Shown piece by piece: positions 23,457 through 31,490 of a stretch of 35,427 nucleotides of DNA. The notes beneath the pieces were generated by a model. It was not told where the DNA came from. It ran no database searches and saw only the letters and a program-made list of their open reading frames with translations. Position numbers and translations under genes: made by a program. The stretch lies in the NCBI GenBank assembly GCA_052034085.1, contig JBPOJA010000025.1, positions 1 through 35,427 of the forward strand, read 5' to 3'. The stretch comes from UBA1426 sp052034085 (lineage in GTDB: Bacteria > Bacillota > Clostridia > Peptostreptococcales > Anaerovoracaceae). Position 1 is the stretch's first letter; every line of letters begins with the position of its first letter.

Positions 23457-24464
23457 TCATATCAGAACTTCCAGTATTTCTTCTTGTGTCAGGCTACCAA
23501 AATAATTTTTCAAGCCAGGGCTGGATGTTGCCGGATCTCCTTCACTGTAAATTTTCAAAAACTCTTCCAGTTCCTCCCTGTCATACCTGTGGCCGATTAA
23601 TTTAGCGGCAAAATCCTCGGTATCCAAAGTGCTTAAAAAATCTCCATAGAATTTGCATTCTTTAATGAGGCCATCTTTTACATTCAGAAAAACTCCCAGT
23701 TTTCCACCGGAAAAACGCTTTTCGTTCCTGTAATTGAAGGCGGGGGAAGTGCCGTAGTTCCATTCCCAGGAGGCGAACTTTTCTTCGGCCACCTGCTTTA
23801 CTATTTCCAGCTCGTGTGGCTTGAGTACTATTTCCTCACTGTCGCCTGCCAGGCCTTTTTGTATCAAGTTGCGGAATTCATCAACATTCATATCCTCATC
23901 CAAGAATTCCCTGATGTTTGCCACCCTGCTCCTGATTGACTTGATGCCCTTGGATTCGATTTTATCGGCGGACACATTCAAGGCTTCGGCCAGGTCGTGA
24001 ATGTTCACATCAAAAAGCAGAGTTCCGTGCTGGAGAAATCTAGTTTTGTAAAGTCTCTGAGCGTTTCCGGAAATCTTCCTGTCATGAGCAATGATATCGT
24101 TTCTGCCTAGCAGCATAGCGGGTATGCCGAGATCTCCCAGAACTTTTATGATAGGCCTTGCAAATACGGAAAAATCAGTGCCTCTTACGGGGTCCACTCT
24201 GGAAATAAAGGAAAAATTTAGGTTGCCAAGGTCATGGTAAACGGCTCCGCCCCCTGAAATCCTCCTGACAACCTTTATGCCTCGTTCTTTAATAAAGCGA
24301 CTGTTAATTTCCTCTAAAGTGTTCTGGTTTTTACCTATGATTACGGCGGGTTCATTTTGCCACAGGAAAAAATAGTCTTCTCCCGGGTCCACGTTCATAA
24401 GACAGTATTCTTCCAGGGCAATATTAAAATATGGGTCTGTGCTGTTGTTTATTAAATATCTCAT
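23457..24464 (-). CDS. lplA: Lipoate-protein ligase A
   Basis: A 335-residue ligase that activates free lipoate with ATP and attaches it to lipoyl-domain lysines. Here the obvious client is GcvH (Lys63), encoded upstream. Seen: the LplA core (NIALEEYCL, LWQNEPAVIIGKNQN, VVRRISGGGAVYHDLGNLN near 65-85) and the catalytic-lysine segment DRKISGNAQR. A C-terminal accessory domain is present (ISEGDPATSSP region), so this is the full two-domain form. It follows the gcv operon on the same strand but is separated by a large inverted repeat. The downstream end has a shared terminator. Confidence 0.93.
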   Translation of the reverse strand: MRYLINNSTDPYFNIALEEYCLMNVDPGEDYFFLWQNEPAVIIGKNQNTLEEINSRFIKERGIKVVRRISGGGAVYHDLGNLNFSFISRVDPVRGTDFSVFARPIIKVLGDLGIPAMLLGRNDIIAHDRKISGNAQRLYKTRFLQHGTLLFDVNIHDLAEALNVSADKIESKGIKSIRSRVANIREFLDEDMNVDEFRNLIQKGLAGDSEEIVLKPHELEIVKQVAEEKFASWEWNYGTSPAFNYRNEKRFSGGKLGVFLNVKDGLIKECKFYGDFLSTLDTEDFAAKLIGHRYDREELEEFLKIYSEGDPATSSPGLKNYFGSLTQEEILEVLI

Positions 24465-24479
24465 TTTTTGTGTAAGGTG

Positions 24480-24543
24480 TGACAGGGGGACAGCCCTTTT
24501 GACATATCAGCAAAAAGATGTCAAAAGGGCTGTCCCCCTGTCA
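24480..24543. repeat. 26-bp perfect inverted repeat (REP-like palindrome)
   Basis: The arm at 24480-24505 (beginning TGACAGGGGGACAGCCC) is the exact reverse complement of 24518-24543, with a 12-base loop. It lies between the UGA gene and lplA. Sequences of the type TGACAG...CTGTCCC...TGTCA are dispersed in clostridial genomes, and a related copy lies at 34440-34464. It could attenuate or stabilise the mRNA. Confidence 0.85.
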
Positions 24544-24846
24544 TTAAACTAACTGATACCTGAAGATCAAAGTATATTCGCCTTTTCTCTCTTTGATATC
24601 TGCCTTTAAAATTTTAACTTTGGCTTCTGAAAGTTGCAGGAGGACTTCCTTTGTGCCGTCCATACCTGCAATATATCCTTTCACAGCTTCTGCCTCTTCA
24701 GCTTCCAGATCTACCCTGACACCCCACGGGCCGGCTATTACAGCTGCCGGGTCTCAGGTATCACAGGCGCTTTCGGCTCTTTCTTTCAAAGATGCTTCGA
24801 TGACAGCCTTGAAAGCTTTATCATAGTCTTTATCTTCTGCAAACAT
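24544..24846 (-). CDS. Candidate selenoprotein in the glycine cleavage operon (CxxU motif, in-frame UGA)
   Basis: A 101-codon frame runs from ATG at 24846 (sharing a base with the gcvPB stop, TAATG) to TAA at 24544-24546 with one internal TGA at 24754-24756 (codon 31). With selenocysteine the protein has 100 residues. The helical start MFAEDKDYDKAFKAVIEASL leads to AESACDTUDPAAVIAGPWG (Cys28-Asp-Thr-Sec31, a C-x-x-U motif), then a folded alpha/beta part ending IKERKGEYTLIFRYQLV. The frame is well preserved on both sides of the UGA, and coupling to gcvPB indicates a functional gene. I do not recognise the family. Inference: a redox partner for the lipoyl cycle of glycine cleavage. The alternative is a nonsense mutation. 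Confidence 0.65.
24715..24758 (-). promoter_or_regulatory. Possible SECIS-like stem-loop at UGA codon of the gcv-linked gene
   Basis: On the minus strand CCUGAGACC, which contains the UGA, pairs with GGUGUCAGG (one G-G mismatch), as in fdhF where the UGA sits at the base of the hairpin. An inner stem can leave a GUAAU loop at bases 16-20 after the U of UGA, somewhat closer than usual. An alternative CCGGC/GCCGG pairing competes. Folded by eye. Confidence 0.4.
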
Positions 24847-26309
24847 TATTCATTCTCCTTCTGCCATCTGAGCACCGGGTTTCTGGCCGCCAGAGCCTCA
24901 TCTATCCTTCTGACAGGGGTATTGTGAGGTGCTGTCTTCAATATTTCCGGATCTGTTTTGGCCTCTTCGGCTATCTTTATCAGAGCCTCTATGAACTCAT
25001 CCAAGGTTTCCTTGCTCTCAGTCTCAGTGGGTTCAACCATCATAGCCTCGTTAACTATAAGCGGGAAGTAAATCGTCGGCGGATGGTAGCCGTAATCCAA
25101 AAGGCGTTTGGCCACATCCAGAGTCGTGACCCCGTTGCTTTCGCCTTTTAAACCTCCCAAAACAAACTCATGCTTGCACAGGGTGTCCATAGGCAGTTTA
25201 TAGTATTCCTTCAGCCTGTGCATCATGTAGTTGGCATTTAGAGTGGCCATTTCACCGGCCTCCCTGATGCCCTCGGCACCCATGGCCAGGATGTAGGCAT
25301 AAGCTCTTATCATCACTCCCACATGACCGTAAAAGTTTTTCACCTTGCCAATTGAAGCCGGCCTGTCATAATCCAGATAATATCTGTCCCCGTCTTTTTC
25401 CACAACGGGAACGGGCAGATATTTAATCAGGGATTCCACAACTCCAACAGGACCCGATCCCGGACCGCCGCCACCGTGAGGGGTGGAGAAAGTCTTATGG
25501 AGATTATAGTGAATTACGTCAAAGCCCATATCTCCCGGCCTTGCCACGCCCATGATGGGGTTCATGTTGGCCCCGTCATAATAAAGCAGTCCGCCTGCTT
25601 CATGGACCAGGTCAGCAATTTCCTTGATATCCTTTTCGAAAAGCCCCAGTGTATTTGGATTGGTCAGCATAAGGCCTGCTATTTCGTCGCTTAAAACTTC
25701 CTTAAGGCTTTCAATATCCACCAGACCGTTTTCTGTAGATTTAACTTCTATCATTTCATAGTTGACCACTGCCGCGCTGGCGGGATTTGTGCCGTGAGCC
25801 GCATCGGGAACTATGATTTTATTTCTTTTGGTGTCTCCTCTTTCCTCGTGATAGGCCTTGATTATCATGAGGCCTGTCATTTCTCCGTGGGCTCCCGCCG
25901 CCGGCTGAAGAGTCATTCTGGACATGCCGCTGATTTCAGACAACATATAGTCCAGCTCATACATCATGGCCAGAACTCCCTGAACCGTTTCCTCGGGCTG
26001 ATAGGGATGAAGACCGGCAAATGAGCTGAGTTCCGAAACATCCTCGTTAACCTTAGGATTATACTTCATGGTACAGGAACCCAAAGGATAAAATCCCGTG
26101 TCGACCCCATAGTTTTTGTTGGACAAAAGTGTATAGTGCCTTACCACATCCACCTCGCTGACCTGGGGAAGTTCGGGAACCTTGTCCGACAGCAATGCAG
26201 CCGGGATGTAATCTTCCAGAGCCTTTTCCTCCACATCAAGCGGTGGCAGTGAGTATGCACTTCTTCCTTCTTTTGAAAGCTCGAAAATCAATTTATCATA
26301 TTTTTTCAT
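24846..26309 (-). CDS. gcvPB: Glycine decarboxylase (P protein) subunit 2
   Basis: The 487-residue PLP-binding subunit of the split P protein. With GcvPA it decarboxylates glycine and passes the aminomethyl group to the lipoyl arm of GcvH. Seen: PLGSCTMKYNPK, PAAGAHGEMTG, and the PLP lysine in HYNLHKTFSTPHGGGGPG. The C-terminus has the family pattern PPTIYFPLIVNEAMMVEPTE. The start overlaps the gcvPA stop by four bases, and its own stop overlaps the start of the UGA-containing gene. Cytoplasmic, full length. Confidence 0.97.
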   Translation of the reverse strand: MKKYDKLIFELSKEGRSAYSLPPLDVEEKALEDYIPAALLSDKVPELPQVSEVDVVRHYTLLSNKNYGVDTGFYPLGSCTMKYNPKVNEDVSELSSFAGLHPYQPEETVQGVLAMMYELDYMLSEISGMSRMTLQPAAGAHGEMTGLMIIKAYHEERGDTKRNKIIVPDAAHGTNPASAAVVNYEMIEVKSTENGLVDIESLKEVLSDEIAGLMLTNPNTLGLFEKDIKEIADLVHEAGGLLYYDGANMNPIMGVARPGDMGFDVIHYNLHKTFSTPHGGGGPGSGPVGVVESLIKYLPVPVVEKDGDRYYLDYDRPASIGKVKNFYGHVGVMIRAYAYILAMGAEGIREAGEMATLNANYMMHRLKEYYKLPMDTLCKHEFVLGGLKGESNGVTTLDVAKRLLDYGYHPPTIYFPLIVNEAMMVEPTETESKETLDEFIEALIKIAEEAKTDPEILKTAPHNTPVRRIDEALAARNPVLRWQKENE

Positions 26310-27646
26310 GAATACACCTCCATCAGGGCAGCCAGGCGGTCGATTTCTTCCCTGGTCCTCTTTTCCGTCACGCTGACCAGGACGCCGTTTTCAATGCCGT
26401 AATCTTTGGACAGGTCATAACCGCCAAGAATGCCGTTGTCAAGGAGATCTTTGTTTACCTTAGCAGCATTGCTTTTCCCTATGATAGCAAATTCCTTGAA
26501 AAAGGGTTTGTCAAATGCCGGTCTGTAAGTACCCGCTTCAGTAAGTTTTTTCATTGCGTAATGGGATTTGGCCAGGCACTGCTTTGCCACTTCCTGCAAG
26601 CCTTCTTTGCCCATTACTGTCATGTAAATAGATGCGATAAGGGCGTTTAGGTTCTGGTTTGAGCAGATATTTGAAGTGGCTTTGTATCTTCTGATGTGCT
26701 GTTCCCTGGCCTGGAGGGTAAGCACAAAAGCTCTTCTGCCGTCCACATCCAGAGACTGGCCCGCTATCCTTCCCGGCATTTTCCGCATCAGCTTCGTGTT
26801 GGTAGCCATGAAGCCGAGATAGGGGCCACCGTAGTTAAGGCCATTGCCAAGGGATTGCCCGTCTCCGACTGCAATATCAACTCCCCATTCGCCCGGCTTT
26901 TTCAGAATGGCCAGGGAAATTGGATCCACTGAGCTTATCAGCAGGGATTTGTTTTCGTGGGTGAGTCTTTCTATATCCGTCAGATCCTCTATAACTCCGA
27001 AAAAGTTTGGTGTCTGTACCAGGACTCCCGCCACATCGTCATTCAGCAGGGCTTTCAGCTGCTCTACATCGGTGTGGCCGTCAGCCATGGGGATCTCCAC
27101 CATTTTAATATCCCTGAAGTGCATATAGTTTTGCAGGACTTTTCTCGTTTCCGGATGGATGGTTTCCGATACTAGAATCGTATCCCGCCTGGCACTGTCA
27201 ACTGCCATAATAGCTGCTTCCGCGGCGGCTGTTGCGCCGTCATACAGGGAGGCATTGCTGACTTCCATACCTGTAAGCTCGGTAATCATGGTCTGATATT
27301 CGAAAATGACCTGCAGTGTGCCCTGGCTGATTTCAGGCTGATAAGGAGTGTATGCTGTGTAAAACTCCGACCTTTTAGCCAGATGATGTATAAGGGAAGG
27401 AATATAGTGGTCGTAGGCGCCAGCACCCAGAAAACAGACCAGGTCTTCGGTCGATCTGTTCTTTTCGCCAAGGTCCCTGAATTTGCTGAAGATTTCCGGC
27501 TCCGATAGGCCCTTGTTCAAAGCCAGCCTGCCTTGGAGTTTCAAACCTTCGGGAATGTCATCGAACAAATCTTCCATGGACCCAAGGCCTGCGGTTTTCA
27601 GCATTTCTTTTATATCAGCCTCGGTATTCGGAATATATCTGTGCAT
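26306..27646 (-). CDS. gcvPA: Glycine decarboxylase (P protein) subunit 1
   Basis: The 446-residue N-terminal-type subunit of the split P protein. Seen: MHRYIPNTEADIKEML at the start, FLGAGAYDHYIPSLI, FYTAYTPYQPEISQGTLQ and MEVSNASLYDGATAAAEA, all characteristic of the family. It has no PLP lysine, as expected; it forms the heterodimer with GcvPB. It starts one base after the gcvH stop codon with a GAGGAGG site inside gcvH, so gcvH-gcvPA-gcvPB are tightly coupled. Confidence 0.97.
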   Translation of the reverse strand: MHRYIPNTEADIKEMLKTAGLGSMEDLFDDIPEGLKLQGRLALNKGLSEPEIFSKFRDLGEKNRSTEDLVCFLGAGAYDHYIPSLIHHLAKRSEFYTAYTPYQPEISQGTLQVIFEYQTMITELTGMEVSNASLYDGATAAAEAAIMAVDSARRDTILVSETIHPETRKVLQNYMHFRDIKMVEIPMADGHTDVEQLKALLNDDVAGVLVQTPNFFGVIEDLTDIERLTHENKSLLISSVDPISLAILKKPGEWGVDIAVGDGQSLGNGLNYGGPYLGFMATNTKLMRKMPGRIAGQSLDVDGRRAFVLTLQAREQHIRRYKATSNICSNQNLNALIASIYMTVMGKEGLQEVAKQCLAKSHYAMKKLTEAGTYRPAFDKPFFKEFAIIGKSNAAKVNKDLLDNGILGGYDLSKDYGIENGVLVSVTEKRTREEIDRLAALMEVYS

Positions 27647-27647
27647 G

Positions 27648-28031
27648 CTATTCCTCCTCTTCGCAGAACTTTATGTATGCTTCCTCATCCATAAGGCTGT
27701 CAAGTTCTTCAGGATCATCCATTTCAATGGTGACTATCCAGTTTTCGAAGGGTCCCTCATTCAGAAGCTGCGGTGCATCTTCCAGTTCTCTGTTTACTTC
27801 CACCACTTTCCCCGAAACCGGCAAAAATGAATCGGAGGCTGCTTTTACCGATTCGACAACGGCAAATACATCTCCGGCGCTGAAGTACTCATCCTCTTCA
27901 GGAAGTTCCACATAGACGATTTGTCCCAGGGCATGCTGGGCGTAATCCGTAATCCCAACCTGGGCCATTTTGCCGTCTGCTTTAACCCATTCGTGATCCT
28001 CTGTGTAAAAAAGTCCTTCAATAGTAATCAT
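27648..28031 (-). CDS. gcvH: Glycine cleavage system H protein (lipoyl carrier)
   Basis: A 127-residue carrier that shuttles the aminomethyl group from P to T protein on a lipoyl-lysine. The lipoylation site is Lys63 in FAVVESVKAASDS. N-terminal LFYTEDHEWVKADGKMAQVGITDYAQ is the classic H-protein pattern. It lies 18 bases after gcvT with a GGAGGTATG-type site. Usual length, no oddities; ends in TAG after an acidic tail. Confidence 0.97.
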   Translation of the reverse strand: MITIEGLFYTEDHEWVKADGKMAQVGITDYAQHALGQIVYVELPEEDEYFSAGDVFAVVESVKAASDSFLPVSGKVVEVNRELEDAPQLLNEGPFENWIVTIEMDDPEELDSLMDEEAYIKFCEEEE

Positions 28032-28049
28032 TTCTCATACCTCCGAAAA

Positions 28050-29156
28050 TCATTTTTTGTATCTTTTGCTATAGAATTTTTTACTTACTACTTTAGCTTT
28101 TGCGGTTCTTTTTCTGATCTGTATTTCTATTTCCGTATCCAGTCCGGCACAGTCTTTATCCACCAGAGCAAAACCTATGCTTTTCTCCAGCGTGGGCGAA
28201 TGGTAGCCCGTAGTTACAAAACCCACTTCCTCCCCATTGCAAAGAACCGGATACCCGTGTCTCGGAATGCCGCCGTCTATCATTTCAAAGCCAACGGATT
28301 TCCTGGATGTACCCTCTTCTTTCTGAGCTTTGAGAACATCCCGGCCTATAAAGTCGCCCTTGTCCGGTTTTACGAAGAAACCAAGTCCTGCTTCAATAGG
28401 TGTGATATCCTGAGATATTTCATTGCCATACAGAGGCAAAGCGGCTTCAAATCTCAGAGTGTCCCTGGCGCCCAGGCCTACGGGAAGGATGCCGAATTCT
28501 TCACCGGCTTCCAGAATCTTCTCCCAAACTTTTGGTGCATCTTCATGGCTCAGATAAATCTCAAAACCGTCTTCTCCTGTATAGCCTGTTCTCGAAATGA
28601 GACAGTTTGCTCCCGCAACATCGACATCTCTCATAAGATAGAAGGAAGGCAGATTTTTGATATCTGCATCTGTGAGCCTGGCGAGTATTTTCTCCGCAGC
28701 AGGACCCTGAAGGGCAACTTCCGAAGTCACATCGGAAATGTTGATGATTTCCACTTTGTAGTCGCCCTGCAGTTTGCAAATCCAGTCATAGTCTTTTTCC
28801 ATATTTGCCGCGTTTACGACTAAAAGAAAATGATCCTTAGTGTACTTGTACACCAGAAGATCATCGACAACTCCCCCGTTTTCGTAGCACATGAAAGTAT
28901 AAATAACCTGATTGTCTTCCATGGCTGCGATGTCATTTGTCAGCAGATATTGCAGAAAGTCTTCCGCTTCTGCGCCCCTGACCTCGATTTCCCCCATGTG
29001 GGAAACATCAAACAAGCCGGCTGCCGTTCTGACCGCCTTATGCTCCGGCACCAGCCCTGAAAACTCCACCGGCATGGCCCAGCCTGCGTATTCAACTATC
29101 TTGCCCCCGTATTTTTCGTAAAGGGGAAACAAAGATGTTTTTTTCAGTCCCTCCAT
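28050..29156 (-). CDS. gcvT: Glycine cleavage system T protein (aminomethyltransferase)
   Basis: A 368-residue tetrahydrofolate-dependent aminomethyltransferase that releases ammonia and makes 5,10-methylene-tetrahydrofolate. Seen: HKAVRTAAGLFDVSHMGEIEVRG, YTFMCYENGGVVDDLLVYK with the catalytic Asp region, SRTGYTGEDGFEIYL, and the C-terminal barrel domain (VGFVTTGYHSPTLEKSIGFALVD). It is the first gene of the operon gcvT-gcvH-gcvPA-gcvPB-UGA gene. The start has a GGAGGAGGG site. Only 92 bases separate it from the preceding gene, too short for a tandem glycine riboswitch. The dihydrolipoamide dehydrogenase (L protein) gene is not in the window. Confidence 0.97.
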   Translation of the reverse strand: MEGLKKTSLFPLYEKYGGKIVEYAGWAMPVEFSGLVPEHKAVRTAAGLFDVSHMGEIEVRGAEAEDFLQYLLTNDIAAMEDNQVIYTFMCYENGGVVDDLLVYKYTKDHFLLVVNAANMEKDYDWICKLQGDYKVEIINISDVTSEVALQGPAAEKILARLTDADIKNLPSFYLMRDVDVAGANCLISRTGYTGEDGFEIYLSHEDAPKVWEKILEAGEEFGILPVGLGARDTLRFEAALPLYGNEISQDITPIEAGLGFFVKPDKGDFIGRDVLKAQKEEGTSRKSVGFEMIDGGIPRHGYPVLCNGEEVGFVTTGYHSPTLEKSIGFALVDKDCAGLDTEIEIQIRKRTAKAKVVSKKFYSKRYKK

Positions 29157-29184
29157 AAGATCCCTCCTCCATTTTATTGAAAAT

Positions 29185-29215
29185 ATTATAGCATAACTTT
29201 TAAATTGTGTGACAA
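29185..29215 (-). promoter_or_regulatory. Promoter of the gcv operon (extended -10)
   Basis: The minus strand has TATAAT (29185-29190) preceded by TGC, an extended -10 element. TTGTCA (29210-29215) is 19 bases upstream, longer than ideal. The leader is about 25 bases, leaving no room for a riboswitch. Confidence 0.65.
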
Positions 29216-29237
29216 GGCCTGCATAATTTTACCGATG

Positions 29238-29265
29238 AAAAAACCGGCTCAATTTCTTGAGCCGG
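29238..29265 (-). terminator. Rho-independent terminator of the metal ATPase gene
   Basis: CCGGCTCAA (29244-29252) pairs with TTGAGCCGG (29257-29265) around a 4-base loop, followed on the minus strand by six T. The ATPase stop codon lies inside the stem, so the last codons form the hairpin. Confidence 0.92.
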
Positions 29266-31156
29266 CCTTAAATCCTATCAGCCGCATGGCATTGAAAATC
29301 ACAAGCAATATGCTGCCTTCGTGAACAAACATCCCCGAAGCCAGGTGGACCGTGCCGTTGAGCACCCCTGCCAGCAGTAAAAGCACCGTGACCACAGCAA
29401 AACCCGTATTTTGCTTCACATTTCTAATGGTAGCTTTTGCAAGGGAATAAGCATGGGACAGTTGGGACAGCTTATCAGCCATGAGAACCATATCGGCGGT
29501 TTCCATGGAAATATCCGTGCCTCCCTCTCCCATTGCCAGCCCGATATCTGCGGTTGCTATTGCAGGGGCATCATTTATTCCGTCTCCCGCCATGGCAACT
29601 GCATGACCGCTCTCTTTTAATTCCTTGACTTTTGCCACCTTCTCTTCTGGCAGAAGTTCTGCGTAAAACTCATCCAGCCCAAGTTCTATGGCCACAGCCT
29701 CTGCCGTGTGCCTGTTGTCACCGGTGAGCATTATCATTTTTTTAATGCCGCTGCTTCTTAGCTGGGCCAGAGCTGTGTGGGCATCGTCCCTTATGGTGTC
29801 GGCAATGCTTATTATTCCCGCCAGCTCTTTATCTATGGCAACGAATACAGCTGTATTGCCGTCTTTTTCTCTTGCAACTGCATAGGCCTCGGCCTCTTCA
29901 GGAATGGCTGCCTCCGCCATTTCCATGAGTTTTCTGTTTCCGGCTGTTATTTCAAAACCGGCAATCCTTACCCTTATGCCGCCGCCTTTGATGACTTCGC
30001 TTTCTTCGATGTTGCCTTCATAGTCAAGGCCCCGATTTTCTGCCTCCCTGACAATTGTTCTGCCCAGATGATGCTCCGATATGGTTTCAGCCAGGGCCAC
30101 CAGGGCCAGAAAGTGATTTTCTGTCTTCTCTGATTCTGCCACATCGCCTTCATCTGCTGAATGGGTCCTGCTTCCCCAGACTTTTATATCAGTTACTTCA
30201 GGGCGCCCCTTGGTAAGGGTCCCGGTTTTGTCAAAAACAATGGTATCGACTTTGGACAGGCGGTCCATGACTTCTCCGCCTTTTATGAGGACCCCGTTTT
30301 TGGCGCCGTTTCCGATGCCTGCCACGTTAGAGACCGGGGCTCCTATTACCAGGGCTCCGGGGCAGGCGACCACCAGGAAGGTTATGGCCAGATGCAGATT
30401 TCTGGTAATAATAAATACAATAGCTGCAAGGACAATAATTGCCGGTGTGTAGAAACTGGCGAACTTATCTAAAAATCGCTCGGCTTTTGATTTTGTTTCC
30501 TGGGCCTCCTCCACAAGCTCGATAATCTTTGCAAATGTGGTATCGTCCCCCACCTTTTCCGCAATTATTTCCAGATAGCCGTTATCGACTATGGTTCCGC
30601 TGAAAACCTTGTCGTCTTTTTCTTTGCCTGCCGGCACAGATTCTCCGGTAATAGCCGCCTCATTGATGGCGGCCTCTCCCGAAACCACTATACCGTCCAC
30701 GGGAACTTTGTCACCCGACCTTAAGATTATCCTGTCGCCAATGACCACCTCGTCCACCAAAACCGTAATCTGCTCTCCATTTCGCACTACGGTTGCCTCT
30801 CTCGGAGCCATATCAATCAGGGCTTTAAGGGATGAACGGGTTTTTTCCAGTGTCCTGGCTTCCAGATAGGCTCCGAACAAAAACAGGAAAGTGACCGCCG
30901 AAGACTCCACGTATTCGCCGATTATAAGGGCACCGATAACCGCTATGGTAACCAGGAGCTCTATGCTGAAAACCCTGAGCCGAAGGGCCTGAAAGGCATT
31001 TATGGCTATGGGCAGGCCGGCAATAACCGTTGCCACAATAAGCATAACATCTCTTACCAAAGGATAGCCCAGGGGTTTCGCAACCAATCCCAGGGCAATC
31101 AAAATTCCGGCAACTGCCGTTATTAAATTTTTGTGTCTATTGATTTTTCTCAGCAT
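29249..31156 (-). CDS. P1B-type heavy-metal ATPase with unusual CPG motif
   Basis: A 635-residue membrane ATPase. Seen: eight expected membrane segments, actuator loop TGES (170-173), phosphorylation site DKTGT (309-313), and GDGINDAP in the ATP domain. The metal-site motif is CPG (265-267) rather than CPC, and the usual SEHPLA is SEHHLG (361-365, two His). There is no N-terminal metal-binding domain; that is supplied by the separate HMA protein encoded 6 bases upstream. The C-terminal HEGSILLVIFNAMRL resembles the Zn/Cd group, but the CPG change leaves the metal uncertain. Probably exports a transition metal. Confidence 0.87.
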   Translation of the reverse strand: MLRKINRHKNLITAVAGILIALGLVAKPLGYPLVRDVMLIVATVIAGLPIAINAFQALRLRVFSIELLVTIAVIGALIIGEYVESSAVTFLFLFGAYLEARTLEKTRSSLKALIDMAPREATVVRNGEQITVLVDEVVIGDRIILRSGDKVPVDGIVVSGEAAINEAAITGESVPAGKEKDDKVFSGTIVDNGYLEIIAEKVGDDTTFAKIIELVEEAQETKSKAERFLDKFASFYTPAIIVLAAIVFIITRNLHLAITFLVVACPGALVIGAPVSNVAGIGNGAKNGVLIKGGEVMDRLSKVDTIVFDKTGTLTKGRPEVTDIKVWGSRTHSADEGDVAESEKTENHFLALVALAETISEHHLGRTIVREAENRGLDYEGNIEESEVIKGGGIRVRIAGFEITAGNRKLMEMAEAAIPEEAEAYAVAREKDGNTAVFVAIDKELAGIISIADTIRDDAHTALAQLRSSGIKKMIMLTGDNRHTAEAVAIELGLDEFYAELLPEEKVAKVKELKESGHAVAMAGDGINDAPAIATADIGLAMGEGGTDISMETADMVLMADKLSQLSHAYSLAKATIRNVKQNTGFAVVTVLLLLAGVLNGTVHLASGMFVHEGSILLVIFNAMRLIGFKAGSRN

Positions 31157-31162
31157 GGCTTA

Positions 31163-31378
31163 TCACTTTACAGACAATACGTCAAAGCCAAGCTTCTCAA
31201 TAATATCTTTTATATTATCCGTGCTGACCTTTGTTTCATCGAACTCTATCTTTGCCTTGCCGGTATTAAATGAAACACTGGAGGACTCTACCCCCTCAGT
31301 TTTCGCCAGAGCCGTTTCGATTTTTTTAACGCAGGTGGGGCAGGTTAACTGATCAAGTTGCAATGTTGCTTTCGCCAT
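31163..31378 (-). CDS. HMA-domain metal-binding protein (copper-chaperone-like)
   Basis: A 71-residue single heavy-metal-associated domain with LTCPTCVKKIETAL: the CxxC metal site is at Cys13 and Cys16 when counted from ATG at 31378. This start is preferred over ATG 31384 because AGGAG is 7 bases from it and only one base from the other. It lies just before the P1B ATPase gene, which lacks an N-terminal HMA domain, so it is effectively the detached metal-binding domain of the pump. Probable cytoplasmic metal donor or sensor for it. Confidence 0.88.
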   Translation of the reverse strand: MAKATLQLDQLTCPTCVKKIETALAKTEGVESSSVSFNTGKAKIEFDETKVSTDNIKDIIEKLGFDVLSVK

Positions 31379-31490
31379 TTTCATTCTCCTTCATGAAAAA
31401 TTTTTCTGTATTTTTTTATACATCTATATCTACCGCTAATAAGTGTTGTATAATCATTTTATGTGAAATATCAGGCGATCGGAGGGACTT

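Noticed and set aside
29157..29248. Glycine riboswitch upstream of gcvT
   Set aside because: Only 92 bases separate the genes, part of which is the ATPase terminator, and the promoter is about 35 bases before gcvT. There is no room for the aptamer.
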